Part shown: positions 8,930-18,065 of the stretch, one piece after another
Layout: the number at the start of each line of letters is the position of its first letter
Numbering within the stretch: position 1 is the stretch's first letter
Source: Spirosoma terrae
GTDB taxonomy: Bacteria > Bacteroidota > Bacteroidia > Cytophagales > Spirosomataceae
Reading direction: 5' to 3'
Length of the DNA stretch: 64,000 nucleotides
Assembly: GCF_010435915.1 (NCBI RefSeq)
Contig: NZ_JAAFZH010000017.1
Span: forward strand, 111,936-175,935
Translations under genes and position numbers: made by a program
The notes under the pieces: generated by a model
Seen by the model: only the letters and a program-made list of their open reading frames with translations
Told to the model about the DNA's origin: nothing
Databases searched by the model: none

Positions 8930-9790
8930 ATGATACTTTTCTCAAATCCAAAGTGGCTCGAACAGCATCAATACCCATACAACAGCATTGATGAAGTGCC
9001 CCAGTCTGTTTTTGATAGGATTAACGAACGGCTCGACAAGCGTTTGAGTACAACTCCGTTGGTTTCCATTATGGTGATCGCCTATAATGAAGAAGTTAAC
9101 ATTCTTCGGAGCATTAGTACACTTTCCTGTCTCGAAACCGATATTCCATTCGAGATCGTGGCCGTTAACAATAATTCAAGCGATCGAACACAGGAAACAA
9201 TTGATAAACTCCACGTTCGCAAATTTTTTCAACCCATTCAGGGTTGTGGCCCGGCCCGGCAAATGGCACAGGAGAACGCCATTGGTAAGTACATGTTATT
9301 AGCCGATGCCGATTGTTTTTACCCTACCAACTGGATGAACGAAATGATGAAAAAACTGCAGCAGCCGGGGGTTGTTTGCGTGTATGGTCGTTATTCGTTC
9401 ATTGCTAATCCAGAGCTACCAAGATGGCAGTTAACCATCCATGAAACGCTAAAAGACCTTATCGCTGAGGCCCGTCAATACAAACGTCCTTATCTGAATG
9501 CCTATGGTATCAGTATGGGTTATCTTCGGGAAGCCGGGCTCAAGGCGGGCTATATGATGCACCGGAGAACCTGGGGCGAAGACGGTCGAATCTGCTTTGA
9601 AATGATGCAGTATGGCAAGGTGGTTCCAATGAAAACACGTTCTGCTCGTGTCTGGACTGGCCCAAGAACGTTAATGAAAGATGGTACGCTTTGGCAGGCG
9701 CTGGGAAAACGAGCCAGGAAAGAAATAGGACGTGCCATTTCCTATCTGACACCTCATCCGCCACACGACCCAAAAACCTCCGAAGACTAG
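8930..9790 (+). CDS. Glycosyltransferase family 2
   Basis: A 286-residue GT-A glycosyltransferase. 'VSIMVIAYNEEVNILRSI' is the N-terminal nucleotide-binding segment, 'NNNSSDRTQETI' the second one, and 'LLADADCFYPTNWM' carries the DxD metal/donor motif (Asp-Ala-Asp). Near the C-terminus 'RRTWGEDGRICFEM' supplies the acidic catalytic-base region. It has no membrane segment, so it is probably a soluble or peripheral cytoplasmic enzyme acting on the lipid-linked sugar chain. Sugar specificity is not predictable. It sits between the polymerase and another glycosyltransferase, all on the plus strand. Confidence 0.9.
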   Translation: MILFSNPKWLEQHQYPYNSIDEVPQSVFDRINERLDKRLSTTPLVSIMVIAYNEEVNILRSISTLSCLETDIPFEIVAVNNNSSDRTQETIDKLHVRKFFQPIQGCGPARQMAQENAIGKYMLLADADCFYPTNWMNEMMKKLQQPGVVCVYGRYSFIANPELPRWQLTIHETLKDLIAEARQYKRPYLNAYGISMGYLREAGLKAGYMMHRRTWGEDGRICFEMMQYGKVVPMKTRSARVWTGPRTLMKDGTLWQALGKRARKEIGRAISYLTPHPPHDPKTSED

Positions 9791-9811
9791 ACAGCTTCCC
9801 TCCCACCGTTC

Positions 9812-11026
9812 ATGACTAATTTTGATAGCATCATCTGTATTGGCCAAACGCCCTGGAAAGGGGATTTCCAGAAAGCGATTGTTCAGTTGGCTACGGAATT
9901 GTCCGTACGGCACCGGGTTCTATACGTTGACTATCAATATACAATCAAAGATTTGCTATCGGGTATGACCGGTAGTCGGGATGTGCCAATTCGGGAATCG
10001 CTGCGCTTGTCGACTCCAACTCAGTTGAAGACTATCGATCATGACAAGGCCGTTTATGTCTGGACTCCCCCGGCCATGATCCCTATTAATTGGCTGCCGC
10101 CCAAACCGCACGATTTTTTTCTACAGTGGAACGTAGCTCGCTTAGTTAAAGGTCTTCGCAACGTAATGCGCCAGCTAAACATGACTCGCCCGTTGATCAT
10201 CAACGGTCTGAATCCTGTTTTTGGTCTACCCATGCTGAAGCAACTCAACGAATGCGCAACCATTTATTACTGCTTCGATGAAATCACAATTGCCAAATGG
10301 ATGAACCGCCACGGCGGACGCTATGAGCGATTGTATCTGGAACGCGTCGATGCTGTAGTGACCACTTCTGAAACGCTACGAATAGCTAAAGCAAGTGTAC
10401 AGCCGAATACGTACTGCGTTAAAAATGGTGTCAATTTCGCCCTTTTTAATCAGGCTCGCTCACTCGTACAGCCCCATAAAGCCACGAAACCCATTGTTGG
10501 TTATCTGGGAACAGCCGACGATCGCCTTAATCTGGACCTGATCGAGTATTGTGTGCGAGTTATGCCCGACGTAACCTTTCAGTTTATTGGTGAGGTTCAC
10601 GAACCGTCGATTACGCAACGACTTTCAACGTATGCAAACGTCGTTTTCACTCCGCCCCATCAACCAGCCGGTTTACCTCCTTTACTGGCCCAAATGAGTG
10701 CAGCCATGATTCCGTTTGTCTGTAATGAGCACACGTATACGATCTATCCGCTCAAAATAAATGAATACCTGGCAGCCGGTTTACCAGTAGTGTCGACACC
10801 ATTTTCGCTACTCGACGATTTTAACGGCGTTGTAGAACTAGCCGATACCCCCGACAAGTTTAGTCAGGCGATACGTAGTGCTCTGGCCGATACGTCTGCG
10901 CAACGTATTGAGAATCGCATTGCAATGGCTCACAATAATTCCTGGGAGAAACGTGCGGTAGAGTTTGAAGATATTATCAAGAAAATACCGTCGGCCTTTA
11001 CTAGAACGCCTACTCAGCCTGTTTAA
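9812..11026 (+). CDS. Glycosyltransferase family 1/4-like (GT-B)
   Basis: A 404-residue GT-B protein. The N-terminal domain starts 'SIICIGQTPWKGDFQKAI'; the inter-domain region holds 'DAVVTTSETLRIAKA'; the C-terminal donor domain has 'PIVGYLGTADDRLNLDLI' and 'IYPLKINEYLAAGLPVVSTP', the last being the family's nucleotide-sugar region (K-x-x-E-Y-x-A-x-G-x-P-V-V). It starts 21 bases after the GT2 gene and is the last plus-strand glycosyltransferase of this run. The next gene converges on it with only five bases between the stops, and I see no hairpin there. Confidence 0.88.
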   Translation: MTNFDSIICIGQTPWKGDFQKAIVQLATELSVRHRVLYVDYQYTIKDLLSGMTGSRDVPIRESLRLSTPTQLKTIDHDKAVYVWTPPAMIPINWLPPKPHDFFLQWNVARLVKGLRNVMRQLNMTRPLIINGLNPVFGLPMLKQLNECATIYYCFDEITIAKWMNRHGGRYERLYLERVDAVVTTSETLRIAKASVQPNTYCVKNGVNFALFNQARSLVQPHKATKPIVGYLGTADDRLNLDLIEYCVRVMPDVTFQFIGEVHEPSITQRLSTYANVVFTPPHQPAGLPPLLAQMSAAMIPFVCNEHTYTIYPLKINEYLAAGLPVVSTPFSLLDDFNGVVELADTPDKFSQAIRSALADTSAQRIENRIAMAHNNSWEKRAVEFEDIIKKIPSAFTRTPTQPV

Positions 11027-11031
11027 TGTAA

Positions 11032-11904
11032 TCAAATCCGCATCCAGGCAGCCGGAATCAGATCTTTCGTATCCCAGCTCGGTTTGTTTTTAAACCAGCG
11101 TTCAGGTGCAATCACCTGTTTATTTCGTTTAGGATTAAGCCAGGCTCCCCACCAGCTGAACGAACTGTTAGCAATAATATGGTGATCGCATAAACTCATC
11201 AGTTGAAGATCATCCAGATCCGCATCACGGCCTGTATTGATAACGAATTCATGCGGAACATTTAGCGGTAAATTCTCTCGCACCCACTCAGGATCATCGC
11301 TAAAAATGAAGAACGTAGCATTTGGAAAGCGTTGGATCATTACTGGAATAGCCTTATTATAATAGTCAAGTCCAAGAAACCCAAACGATTGGCTAAACTC
11401 AGGATGGCTGACGTAATCGCCCCGACGAATATGCAGCGAAACCGGAACGTCAGTACGTTCAATTTTTGACCTGTAACTCGCAAACAGATCGCCCGTTTCG
11501 CGCTTAAACGTCAAGTCTTTCCGAATAACATCTGCACAATTCGCAAAGTAGCCCTCTGATTGCCAGCAACCATCGAGTATAATTAAATTGGCTCTGGTTT
11601 TCAATACAGCCGGATCAATATGAAACTGTTCCTCTTTTACGAATTGAACGAATGGCCTGAAACTACGATTAGGCAACAACTTTGTCGCTTTTGATACGTA
11701 TACGTAGGGCGACGTATCGAGTATAGAACAGTCTAAGGCAAAAGGATGAAGTTTAAATTTTCGGGGAGTATCTGTCTCATACTCATACTTATAGTAGCTT
11801 AAATCAATATAGAGCGACGTATTGTTTAGCAGGGCGAGACTTTTGCCCAGCGCATACTGAAACAGTTGATTGCCTAATCCCCCTGAAATTCTAGCAATGA
11901 CCAT
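11032..11904 (-). CDS. Alpha-1,2-fucosyltransferase-like (GT11)
   Basis: A 290-residue glycosyltransferase family 11 protein. The N-terminus 'ISGGLGNQLFQYALG' and the central 'VSLHIRRGDYVS' (the HxRRGDY motif that binds GDP-fucose) are diagnostic; 'NSSFSWWGAWL' near the C-terminus is the third conserved block. The enzyme moves L-fucose from GDP-fucose to the 2-OH of a galactose-type acceptor, so the polysaccharide probably carries fucose or a related deoxysugar. No GDP-fucose synthesis genes are in the window. It is on the strand opposite the other glycosyltransferases and 110 bases from the phosphopantetheinyl transferase, with which it may share a transcript. Confidence 0.92.
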   Translation of the reverse strand: MVIARISGGLGNQLFQYALGKSLALLNNTSLYIDLSYYKYEYETDTPRKFKLHPFALDCSILDTSPYVYVSKATKLLPNRSFRPFVQFVKEEQFHIDPAVLKTRANLIILDGCWQSEGYFANCADVIRKDLTFKRETGDLFASYRSKIERTDVPVSLHIRRGDYVSHPEFSQSFGFLGLDYYNKAIPVMIQRFPNATFFIFSDDPEWVRENLPLNVPHEFVINTGRDADLDDLQLMSLCDHHIIANSSFSWWGAWLNPKRNKQVIAPERWFKNKPSWDTKDLIPAAWMRI

Positions 11905-12014
11905 TGCTTATAAGCATTACGTTATTTTTATGACGCCCAACCTGTAAGGTACCACTCTCCGATCGATTGCAACAGAAACCAAAGCATAGAGTTAGGGGCG
12001 ACAAGTTACACCTT

Positions 12015-12785
12015 TCATTCCTTTGACTTGAATTGTTCAAAGAAGCCACTTTCCAACGTGTAAAACTTAGGCATTCCGCACGGAAGCTCCCGCGCAACAG
12101 AGGCAACATAACCATTGGCAACATCAACGCTATCCACCTGCCACGTTCCCACTTCGCCAATTAATAAACTAGCTACTTCGTGCGTCCCGTCAAGAGAGGG
12201 TATCAACGCAAAATCGTCGTCCATTCCTTTAGCAGTCGCTTTTACGATGGCTTCTTTACGCGTCCAAAGCTGATAGAATACCCGTCGAGCGTCTTCACTT
12301 TGCCGTATAAATTCCTGTTCCGCTGGGGCAAAGCTCTGATCCAGGAGGTCGCCAAATAAAAGGTCGGGATTAACCTTTTCGATATCGATGCCAACACTAG
12401 ACTTTCCAACAACTACCAATACCCAATCGCCAGCATGGGATACATTTACCTGCAAATTCCCGGCATCTTTTATTCCAGGCTTTCCGTTACGTCCTTCCAC
12501 TAGTAAAATATCGGCCGGTGATCGCTGTAAATAGGTTGCAGCCAACAACCGTAAACACATCCGCCCGACAATAAATCGCAGTTGATCTTCTTTTCGTCGA
12601 TAACGGTCGGCTCTGCTGCGTTCATCTGGGGTCAGCACCTTGTACAGCAGCGTATCCGCCAGGTTTCCAGCCCTAATCATGCATCGGAAAATAGCCAATT
12701 CATCCATGTACTGGCAACTCGTCCAGGGCTGCCAATCAGGATGTTCAATGTAATCATATGAAACAAAAATCAAAGACTTATTCAT
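12015..12785 (-). CDS. 4'-phosphopantetheinyl transferase, Sfp type
   Basis: A 256-residue Sfp-superfamily enzyme, which transfers phosphopantetheine from CoA to the conserved Ser of carrier proteins. Visible motifs are 'GKPG' (about 101-104), 'NVSHAGDW' (114-121), the Mg-binding 'VGIDIEK' (131-137, Asp134 and Glu136) and 'WTRKEAIVKATAKG' (174-187). The length fits the two-lobed Sfp type used for NRPS/PKS carrier proteins. Three carrier domains are encoded 6-17 kb downstream in the same locus, so activating them is the obvious inferred job. The short gap to the divergent T9SS cargo gene (12786-12902) is AT-rich and should carry both promoters. Confidence 0.93.
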   Translation of the reverse strand: MNKSLIFVSYDYIEHPDWQPWTSCQYMDELAIFRCMIRAGNLADTLLYKVLTPDERSRADRYRRKEDQLRFIVGRMCLRLLAATYLQRSPADILLVEGRNGKPGIKDAGNLQVNVSHAGDWVLVVVGKSSVGIDIEKVNPDLLFGDLLDQSFAPAEQEFIRQSEDARRVFYQLWTRKEAIVKATAKGMDDDFALIPSLDGTHEVASLLIGEVGTWQVDSVDVANGYVASVARELPCGMPKFYTLESGFFEQFKSKE

Positions 12786-12902
12786 TACAACTTTCTAAAC
12801 TCAACAAAGCAGTAACACTTTGATTAGCAGAGCATTTAACAATGTATAATTCAGACTACAAATGGGTGACGGAAGCTTTTTTTAATAGTCTTAATAATAG
12901 TT

Positions 12903-13907
12903 ATGGTAACTGCATCGACTAGGTTTTCTGGCGTCGCCGGGCAGCGGCTCAACAAAGCAATCCGTGTGAATATAACCCTGATTTTCTGTTTTATTTATAC
13001 GGGTCGGTATTCCTGTCTTGCGCAATTATGCCCCGGATTGTCCAATAATCTGCTCATCAATGAATCGTTCGGTACAGCCAGTAATGCTCCGTCGCTAACC
13101 AGCCAGACAACGTATCGATACGTATCATCTAGTTGTCCGGAAAATGGGGAGTATACCCTATCCCCGACGGTCGATGGCAGCTGTTTTCTAAATACCTGGC
13201 ACTACGTAACAGAAGATCATACAGCTAACGACGTCCGCGGAAATATGCTGATTATTAATGCGTCTGACGAAGCCGGAACGTTTTATCAGCAACCGCTACC
13301 GGGTCTATGCGGTGGAACTCGATACGAGTTTTCTGTATGGGGTTTAAACTTACTTAAACCGGGTATTTGCAGCGACCCTACCCTACCCAATCTGACGATT
13401 CAGATTGAAACAAATAGCGGACAGGTGCTACAAACAATCGATTTTGGCTCTATTGATTTAACAACAACGCCTACCTGGAAGCTCTACTCAACCTTATTTA
13501 CGGCGCCAACAACAACGGAACCAGTCGTTGTCAAATTGATTAACAATCGGGGAGCCGGCGGATGCGGCAATGATCTGGCGCTGGACGATATACAACTGAA
13601 ACAGTGTGATGCCTGCGCACCGGATCCAGTTTTTGTTCCTGATGTTTTTACACCTAATGACGATAGAACGAATGAAGAACTGGCCGTTTTTATAAAAGAC
13701 GCCGTTTCCTTCTCTATTACGATTTATAACCGCTGGGGAAATGCTGTTTTTTATAGCAACTCGCTGGGCAATAGATGGAACGGAACCTTTTCGGGAACCC
13801 CCTGTGCTGCAGGCGAATACAGCTGGGTTATTTCCTACAAACTGGCAGACTCGGCAACAACGACCCGTGAATATATAAAAAGGGGGTATGTAATGCTATT
13901 ACGATAA
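12903..13907 (+). CDS. Secreted protein with T9SS type B (gliding-associated) C-terminal domain
   Basis: A 334-residue protein. An N-terminal hydrophobic segment (about residues 24-40) ends at 'SCLAQ', consistent with a signal peptide. The middle (about 45-235) is a beta-sandwich-like region with 'YEFSVWGLNLL' and 'LALDDIQLKQC', reminiscent of carbohydrate-binding jelly-roll modules. The C-terminal 90 residues ('VFVPDVFTPNDDRTNEE', 'ITIYNRWGNAVFYS', 'WNGTFSGTPCAAGEYSWVI') match the gliding-motility-associated C-terminal domain, the type B signal for the Bacteroidota type IX secretion system. It is therefore expected on or outside the cell surface. The substrate is unknown; its place in the locus suggests binding or organising the polysaccharide. 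Confidence 0.85.
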   Translation: MVTASTRFSGVAGQRLNKAIRVNITLIFCFIYTGRYSCLAQLCPGLSNNLLINESFGTASNAPSLTSQTTYRYVSSSCPENGEYTLSPTVDGSCFLNTWHYVTEDHTANDVRGNMLIINASDEAGTFYQQPLPGLCGGTRYEFSVWGLNLLKPGICSDPTLPNLTIQIETNSGQVLQTIDFGSIDLTTTPTWKLYSTLFTAPTTTEPVVVKLINNRGAGGCGNDLALDDIQLKQCDACAPDPVFVPDVFTPNDDRTNEELAVFIKDAVSFSITIYNRWGNAVFYSNSLGNRWNGTFSGTPCAAGEYSWVISYKLADSATTTREYIKRGYVMLLR

Positions 13908-14020
13908 TCACCTCATAACGGTACGTTCTGGTGGTGTTGGCTTCAGTGGCAGTATGGATATACGTAACCAAAATAGATCAATACGATAGTCACATACCTC
14001 TTTTACGACTATCCACTCCA

Positions 14021-16333
14021 ATGATAAAGATTTTGCTCATGCTAACGACTCTGTGTATTGCCGTCCTTCTTTTTTCTCAAAACCAGGGCCCAGGACCGAC
14101 TCAATCGACAACGTCGACGCTCAACTCAACAAACAAGATTCCGATCGATGCTAAACGTTGGTACCAGGTAAATAACGTAACCAATGGCCTCGACGGCCCA
14201 TTCGATGGGGTAACCAACGTCAGCGTTAATACCGGCTGGAATAAGCTTATTGCTAACTATGATGCTTATTACCCATTAGCCCCAGGCGAAACGATGAGCA
14301 TTGAGAGTATCCGCTTCTATGATGGCGAAGGCACCAATACCGACGCGCCTATGACCCTCCTGGTCATTAACGATAAATGGGAACGCATACCCATTGCCCG
14401 CTTTGTTGGTGATAAATATCAGGCCTGGGTTGGCCCAAACCCGGAACAGCCAGATCAGTTCAATCTCCCATCGGCCATAACGGGTGCCCGCTACCTGGTT
14501 ATCAATACATCGGGCGCCTATCCTACCGAAATAGAGCTTTACGGTACGTATCAGGCGGGTCAGGCAGCTCTGGCAGTAACCCCACCGCCTACCCGTTCAA
14601 CTCCTTTCAGGCAAGCACTGGGCGTAAACGTATTCGAATGGAACTTTGAAGAAGCCAGCTCACCCTGGCAGGTAGAAGATAGCCGTATCGACGCGATGAA
14701 GGCTTTTTCGTCAGTACGTCATTACATCGACTGGGAAAAACTGGAATCACAGCAGGGTAGCTATACATTTAATCCTACCAGTGCTGGTAGCTGGAACTAC
14801 GATGCTATTTACGAACGCTGCCAGGCCGAAAACATCGACGTATTGGCCTGCATCAAAACTCTGCCTAAGTGGTTGGAAGAAACGTATCCGGCCAATGGTC
14901 GCGATCATGAAAATATACCCGCCCCGTTCGGTAGTGATCTTTCCTCTCCCAAATCATATATCGATCAGGCCAAACTGGGTTTTCAATATGCCGCCCGCTA
15001 CGGACGTAACAAATCCGTTGATCCATCGCTCGTAAAAGTCAGTAGTACAACAACCTGGGCAGGTACAAATCAGGTCAAAATTGGTCTGGGGCTGATTCGA
15101 TACATGGAATGCGAAAATGAGCGGGATAAGACCTGGAAAGGACGTAACGCTTATCAGTCGGCCCGTGAATATGCGGCCAACCTATCGGCCTTTTACGACG
15201 GGCACAAAAACACACTCGGTGCGGGCGTTGGTGTTAAAAATGCGGACCCTTCAATGACTGTAGTCATTGGCGGTTTAGCTGCCTCCACGACCGATTATGT
15301 CCGCGCCATGATTGACTGGTGCCGTGAGTTTCGGGGCTACCTACCGGATGGTCGCGTCAATCTGTGCTGGGACGTAATGAATCAGCATTTATATGCCAAC
15401 GATGCGAAATCATCACAAGGAGGAGGTGGCAACCGTGGCGCAGCGCCAGAGTTGGCCGGTGTAGGCGAACAGGCCGCTGCCTTCGTGGCAGTTTCTCATC
15501 AGTCGGGCAACGATCTTCCTGTATGGATTACGGAAGCCGGTTATGACGTTAATCCCGGAAGCCCATTCAGAGCAATCGCTATTGGCAACAAGAGCGTTTT
15601 AGAAACTCAGGCCGACTGGATTTTACGTACCGCTTTGCTCTATACTCGCGTAGGGATTGATCGGCTTTTCTTTTATCAACTCTACGACGACAACCTCCAA
15701 AACCCAACCCAATTCAGCTCAATGGGACTGGTCAATGGTGATAAAACACGTAAACCAGCCGCCGATTATCTCTATCAGGCAAACCAATTACTGGGCAACT
15801 ACCGCTTTAAAGAAACCCAGAATAATGACCCCCTCGTAGATCGGTACGAGCTGGATGGCCGATCGGCCTACGTGCTGGTCATACCTGATGAAAAAGGCCG
15901 AACAGGGAATTACAATCTGACAATTCCTAAGGGCGACACTATCCGCATATGTACGCCTGTTATCGGACGTGATGTTATGAATCAGACCGTTCAGGTTAGT
16001 ACAACCGGAACACTAACCGTGAACGTAACGGAAACCCCAGTATTCGTCATGACAACAGGAAATCCAGAAGCTAACGACCTGGGGATAATATCGGTCTATC
16101 CTAATCCTACGGCCGACAACGTAGAATTGAGTATTGAAAATGGCGCTACCACACCGGTAGACGTAACGGTCTATGATACAGCTGGCCGCGAATACAAGCA
16201 ATTTCATTTACCGAAGACGGGCCGGATACTTACGGAACGACTCACCTTAAGTTCGCTCCCACTCGGAATGTATCTGCTGAGCATCAAACAAGGAAAAGCT
16301 CGGTCCGTGAAGAAAATTATTCGGACCAGATAA
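14021..16333 (+). CDS. Secreted clan GH-A glycosidase (GH39-like) with T9SS type A sorting domain
   Basis: About 770 residues from the ATG at 14021. That start is preferred over the in-frame ATG at 13931 because it puts a clean signal peptide (MIKILLMLTTLCIAVLLFSQ) at the N-terminus. Residues 40-190 look like a galactose-binding-type beta-sandwich. The TIM barrel follows, with 'NVFEWNFEEAS', 'SVRHYIDWEKLESQQGSY', the acid/base candidate Glu in the Asn-Glu pair of 'MECENERDKTW' and the nucleophile candidate Glu in 'WITEAGYD', the pattern of clan GH-A families such as GH39. The last 80 residues ('ISVYPNPTADNVELSI' ... 'GMYLLSIKQGK') are a T9SS type A domain. Enzymes of this type cut or edit the cell's own exopolysaccharide (PslG is a known case); that role is inferred. 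Family assignment to GH39 is tentative. Confidence 0.82.
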   Translation: MIKILLMLTTLCIAVLLFSQNQGPGPTQSTTSTLNSTNKIPIDAKRWYQVNNVTNGLDGPFDGVTNVSVNTGWNKLIANYDAYYPLAPGETMSIESIRFYDGEGTNTDAPMTLLVINDKWERIPIARFVGDKYQAWVGPNPEQPDQFNLPSAITGARYLVINTSGAYPTEIELYGTYQAGQAALAVTPPPTRSTPFRQALGVNVFEWNFEEASSPWQVEDSRIDAMKAFSSVRHYIDWEKLESQQGSYTFNPTSAGSWNYDAIYERCQAENIDVLACIKTLPKWLEETYPANGRDHENIPAPFGSDLSSPKSYIDQAKLGFQYAARYGRNKSVDPSLVKVSSTTTWAGTNQVKIGLGLIRYMECENERDKTWKGRNAYQSAREYAANLSAFYDGHKNTLGAGVGVKNADPSMTVVIGGLAASTTDYVRAMIDWCREFRGYLPDGRVNLCWDVMNQHLYANDAKSSQGGGGNRGAAPELAGVGEQAAAFVAVSHQSGNDLPVWITEAGYDVNPGSPFRAIAIGNKSVLETQADWILRTALLYTRVGIDRLFFYQLYDDNLQNPTQFSSMGLVNGDKTRKPAADYLYQANQLLGNYRFKETQNNDPLVDRYELDGRSAYVLVIPDEKGRTGNYNLTIPKGDTIRICTPVIGRDVMNQTVQVSTTGTLTVNVTETPVFVMTTGNPEANDLGIISVYPNPTADNVELSIENGATTPVDVTVYDTAGREYKQFHLPKTGRILTERLTLSSLPLGMYLLSIKQGKARSVKKIIRTR

Positions 16334-16378
16334 GGCAGTACGCTATTTATATCCACACCCCTGTAGTAAATCTACCGC

Positions 16379-17818
16379 ATGAGTAATACAAGCAAGGCAA
16401 TGAATGGTGGAAAATGGATTACAATTTCCACGACCATTTCGACACTTTTCCAATTTTTGCAAGTCGCCATTTTAGCGCGTCTGTTGGAACCATCTGCCTT
16501 CGGAATTGTTAGCGTCAGCACCTTAATCATTACTTTTTTCCAGATATTTTCTAACCTCGGATTTTCTAATTCAATAATTTACAAGCAGGAAAGTGATCAA
16601 CGGGTTTTATCGACGCTTTACTTATTGAACCTTGTTGTTGGCGTTATAATTTTTATAGTTATTCAGTTCAGCACACCCTATATCATTTCTTTTTATAGCG
16701 AGCCCAAACTAGATAGAATCCTACGTTTATCTTCCTGTTATTTTTTAATAGCTTATTTTGGGCAGTTGTATTTCTTTCTTTTAGAAAAAGAATTACGTTT
16801 TAAATCAGTGGCCATAATCGATATTAGCGGTACACTTGTCGGGTCAGTAGTTACAATCACTCTGGCCTATTCAGGTTATGAAGAATTATCGTTAATTGTT
16901 GGCTCATTGGCCATGCAGGCGCTAAAAAGCATTCTACAAATTATATTCGGTTTGAAGTTCTTTATTCCTATCCTGGCCTTCGACCTAACCAATGTAAAAG
17001 AGCATTTACGATTTGGGCTTTATAACCTTGGGGATGGCTTATTAGGTTTTATTCAATCCAACTCCGACAATATTTTTATTGGCGGTATGTTAGGTGTAAA
17101 AATGCTGGGTTATTATACAATTGCCTACCAATTATCCGTTTTTCCTACTTATAAACTCAATCCAATTATTTTGCAGGTAGCCTACCCTATCCTGGCCAAA
17201 ATGAAAGAAAGTAATGCCGCACTTAAAAGCTCTTATCTAAAAATTCTGGATTTTATCAGTTATTGCAATATGCCCCTTCTGGCTGGCTTATTTATTACAG
17301 CAGACAGTGTTGTACCGCTTATTTACGGCCCAGGATGGGATAAAACAGTTGAACTCATTCAAGTATTCGTATTTGTCTCTATTTTCTCGTCCTTAAGTCA
17401 TCCATTATTCACCCTAGCTTTTACTAAAGGAAAGCCTAACCTCTTGTTCTATCTGAATTTAGTAACTCTGATTATCAAAATCCCTTTAGTATACTGGTTA
17501 GGAACAACCTGGGGAGTTATGGGCATTGCTACGGCTTTTCTACTGGCAACACTGCTTAATCTCATCGCTAATTTTTTACTGGTGCATTATCTGATTGGCA
17601 ACTTCTGGGCAGATTTTCTACGGAACATTGCTAAGCCAATATTATTTTGTTTAATAATGATAGCTACTATTTATATATACAAAATAACCTTCGGCCACGA
17701 GGGTTTATTTAACACAATAGCCGAGATCACATTAGGCGGATTAGTTTATGGCATATTGACCTTATCGTATAAACTTTCATTTTCAGAAATAAGATCATAC
17801 CGCCAATCTCTCTTATAA
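16379..17818 (+). CDS. Lipid-linked oligosaccharide flippase (Wzx/WzxC-type)
   Basis: A 479-residue integral membrane protein with about 12-14 hydrophobic helices, of the polysaccharide transporter/MVF superfamily (PF13440/PF01943). Diagnostic stretches are 'ILARLLEPSAFGIVSVSTLI' near the N-terminus, 'LGDGLLGFIQSNSDNIFIGGMLG' in the middle and 'PLIYGPGWDKTVELIQVF' after it. It would flip the undecaprenyl-linked repeat unit to the periplasmic side for the Wzy-like polymerase. It starts 45 bases after the glycosidase stop. The gene is visibly richer in A+T than the genes to its left, hinting at separate acquisition. Confidence 0.9.
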   Translation: MSNTSKAMNGGKWITISTTISTLFQFLQVAILARLLEPSAFGIVSVSTLIITFFQIFSNLGFSNSIIYKQESDQRVLSTLYLLNLVVGVIIFIVIQFSTPYIISFYSEPKLDRILRLSSCYFLIAYFGQLYFFLLEKELRFKSVAIIDISGTLVGSVVTITLAYSGYEELSLIVGSLAMQALKSILQIIFGLKFFIPILAFDLTNVKEHLRFGLYNLGDGLLGFIQSNSDNIFIGGMLGVKMLGYYTIAYQLSVFPTYKLNPIILQVAYPILAKMKESNAALKSSYLKILDFISYCNMPLLAGLFITADSVVPLIYGPGWDKTVELIQVFVFVSIFSSLSHPLFTLAFTKGKPNLLFYLNLVTLIIKIPLVYWLGTTWGVMGIATAFLLATLLNLIANFLLVHYLIGNFWADFLRNIAKPILFCLIMIATIYIYKITFGHEGLFNTIAEITLGGLVYGILTLSYKLSFSEIRSYRQSLL

Positions 17819-18065
17819 AAGTATTTTATTTATTCTTTACATAATTTTTGTTTTTTGCTTATAAATTACGATTTATTACTTATTTCCTATAAGTAATATT
17901 TACTAGATAATTCGTATTGAATCAATACAACTATTTGACAGCAATAGACTCAGCATATAATTATTTAATAATCAACCAGTTGAAATTTTAAATTATTAAT
18001 TTTATCTCCTATTTTTAATAGACAAACCTGAAATTAAAGTCTTAACTCTATTTAATTTCAACACT

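Noticed and set aside
13931..14020. Upstream ATG start for the glycosidase gene
   Set aside because: It would bury the signal peptide 30 residues inside the protein; the ATG at 14021 places it at the N-terminus.
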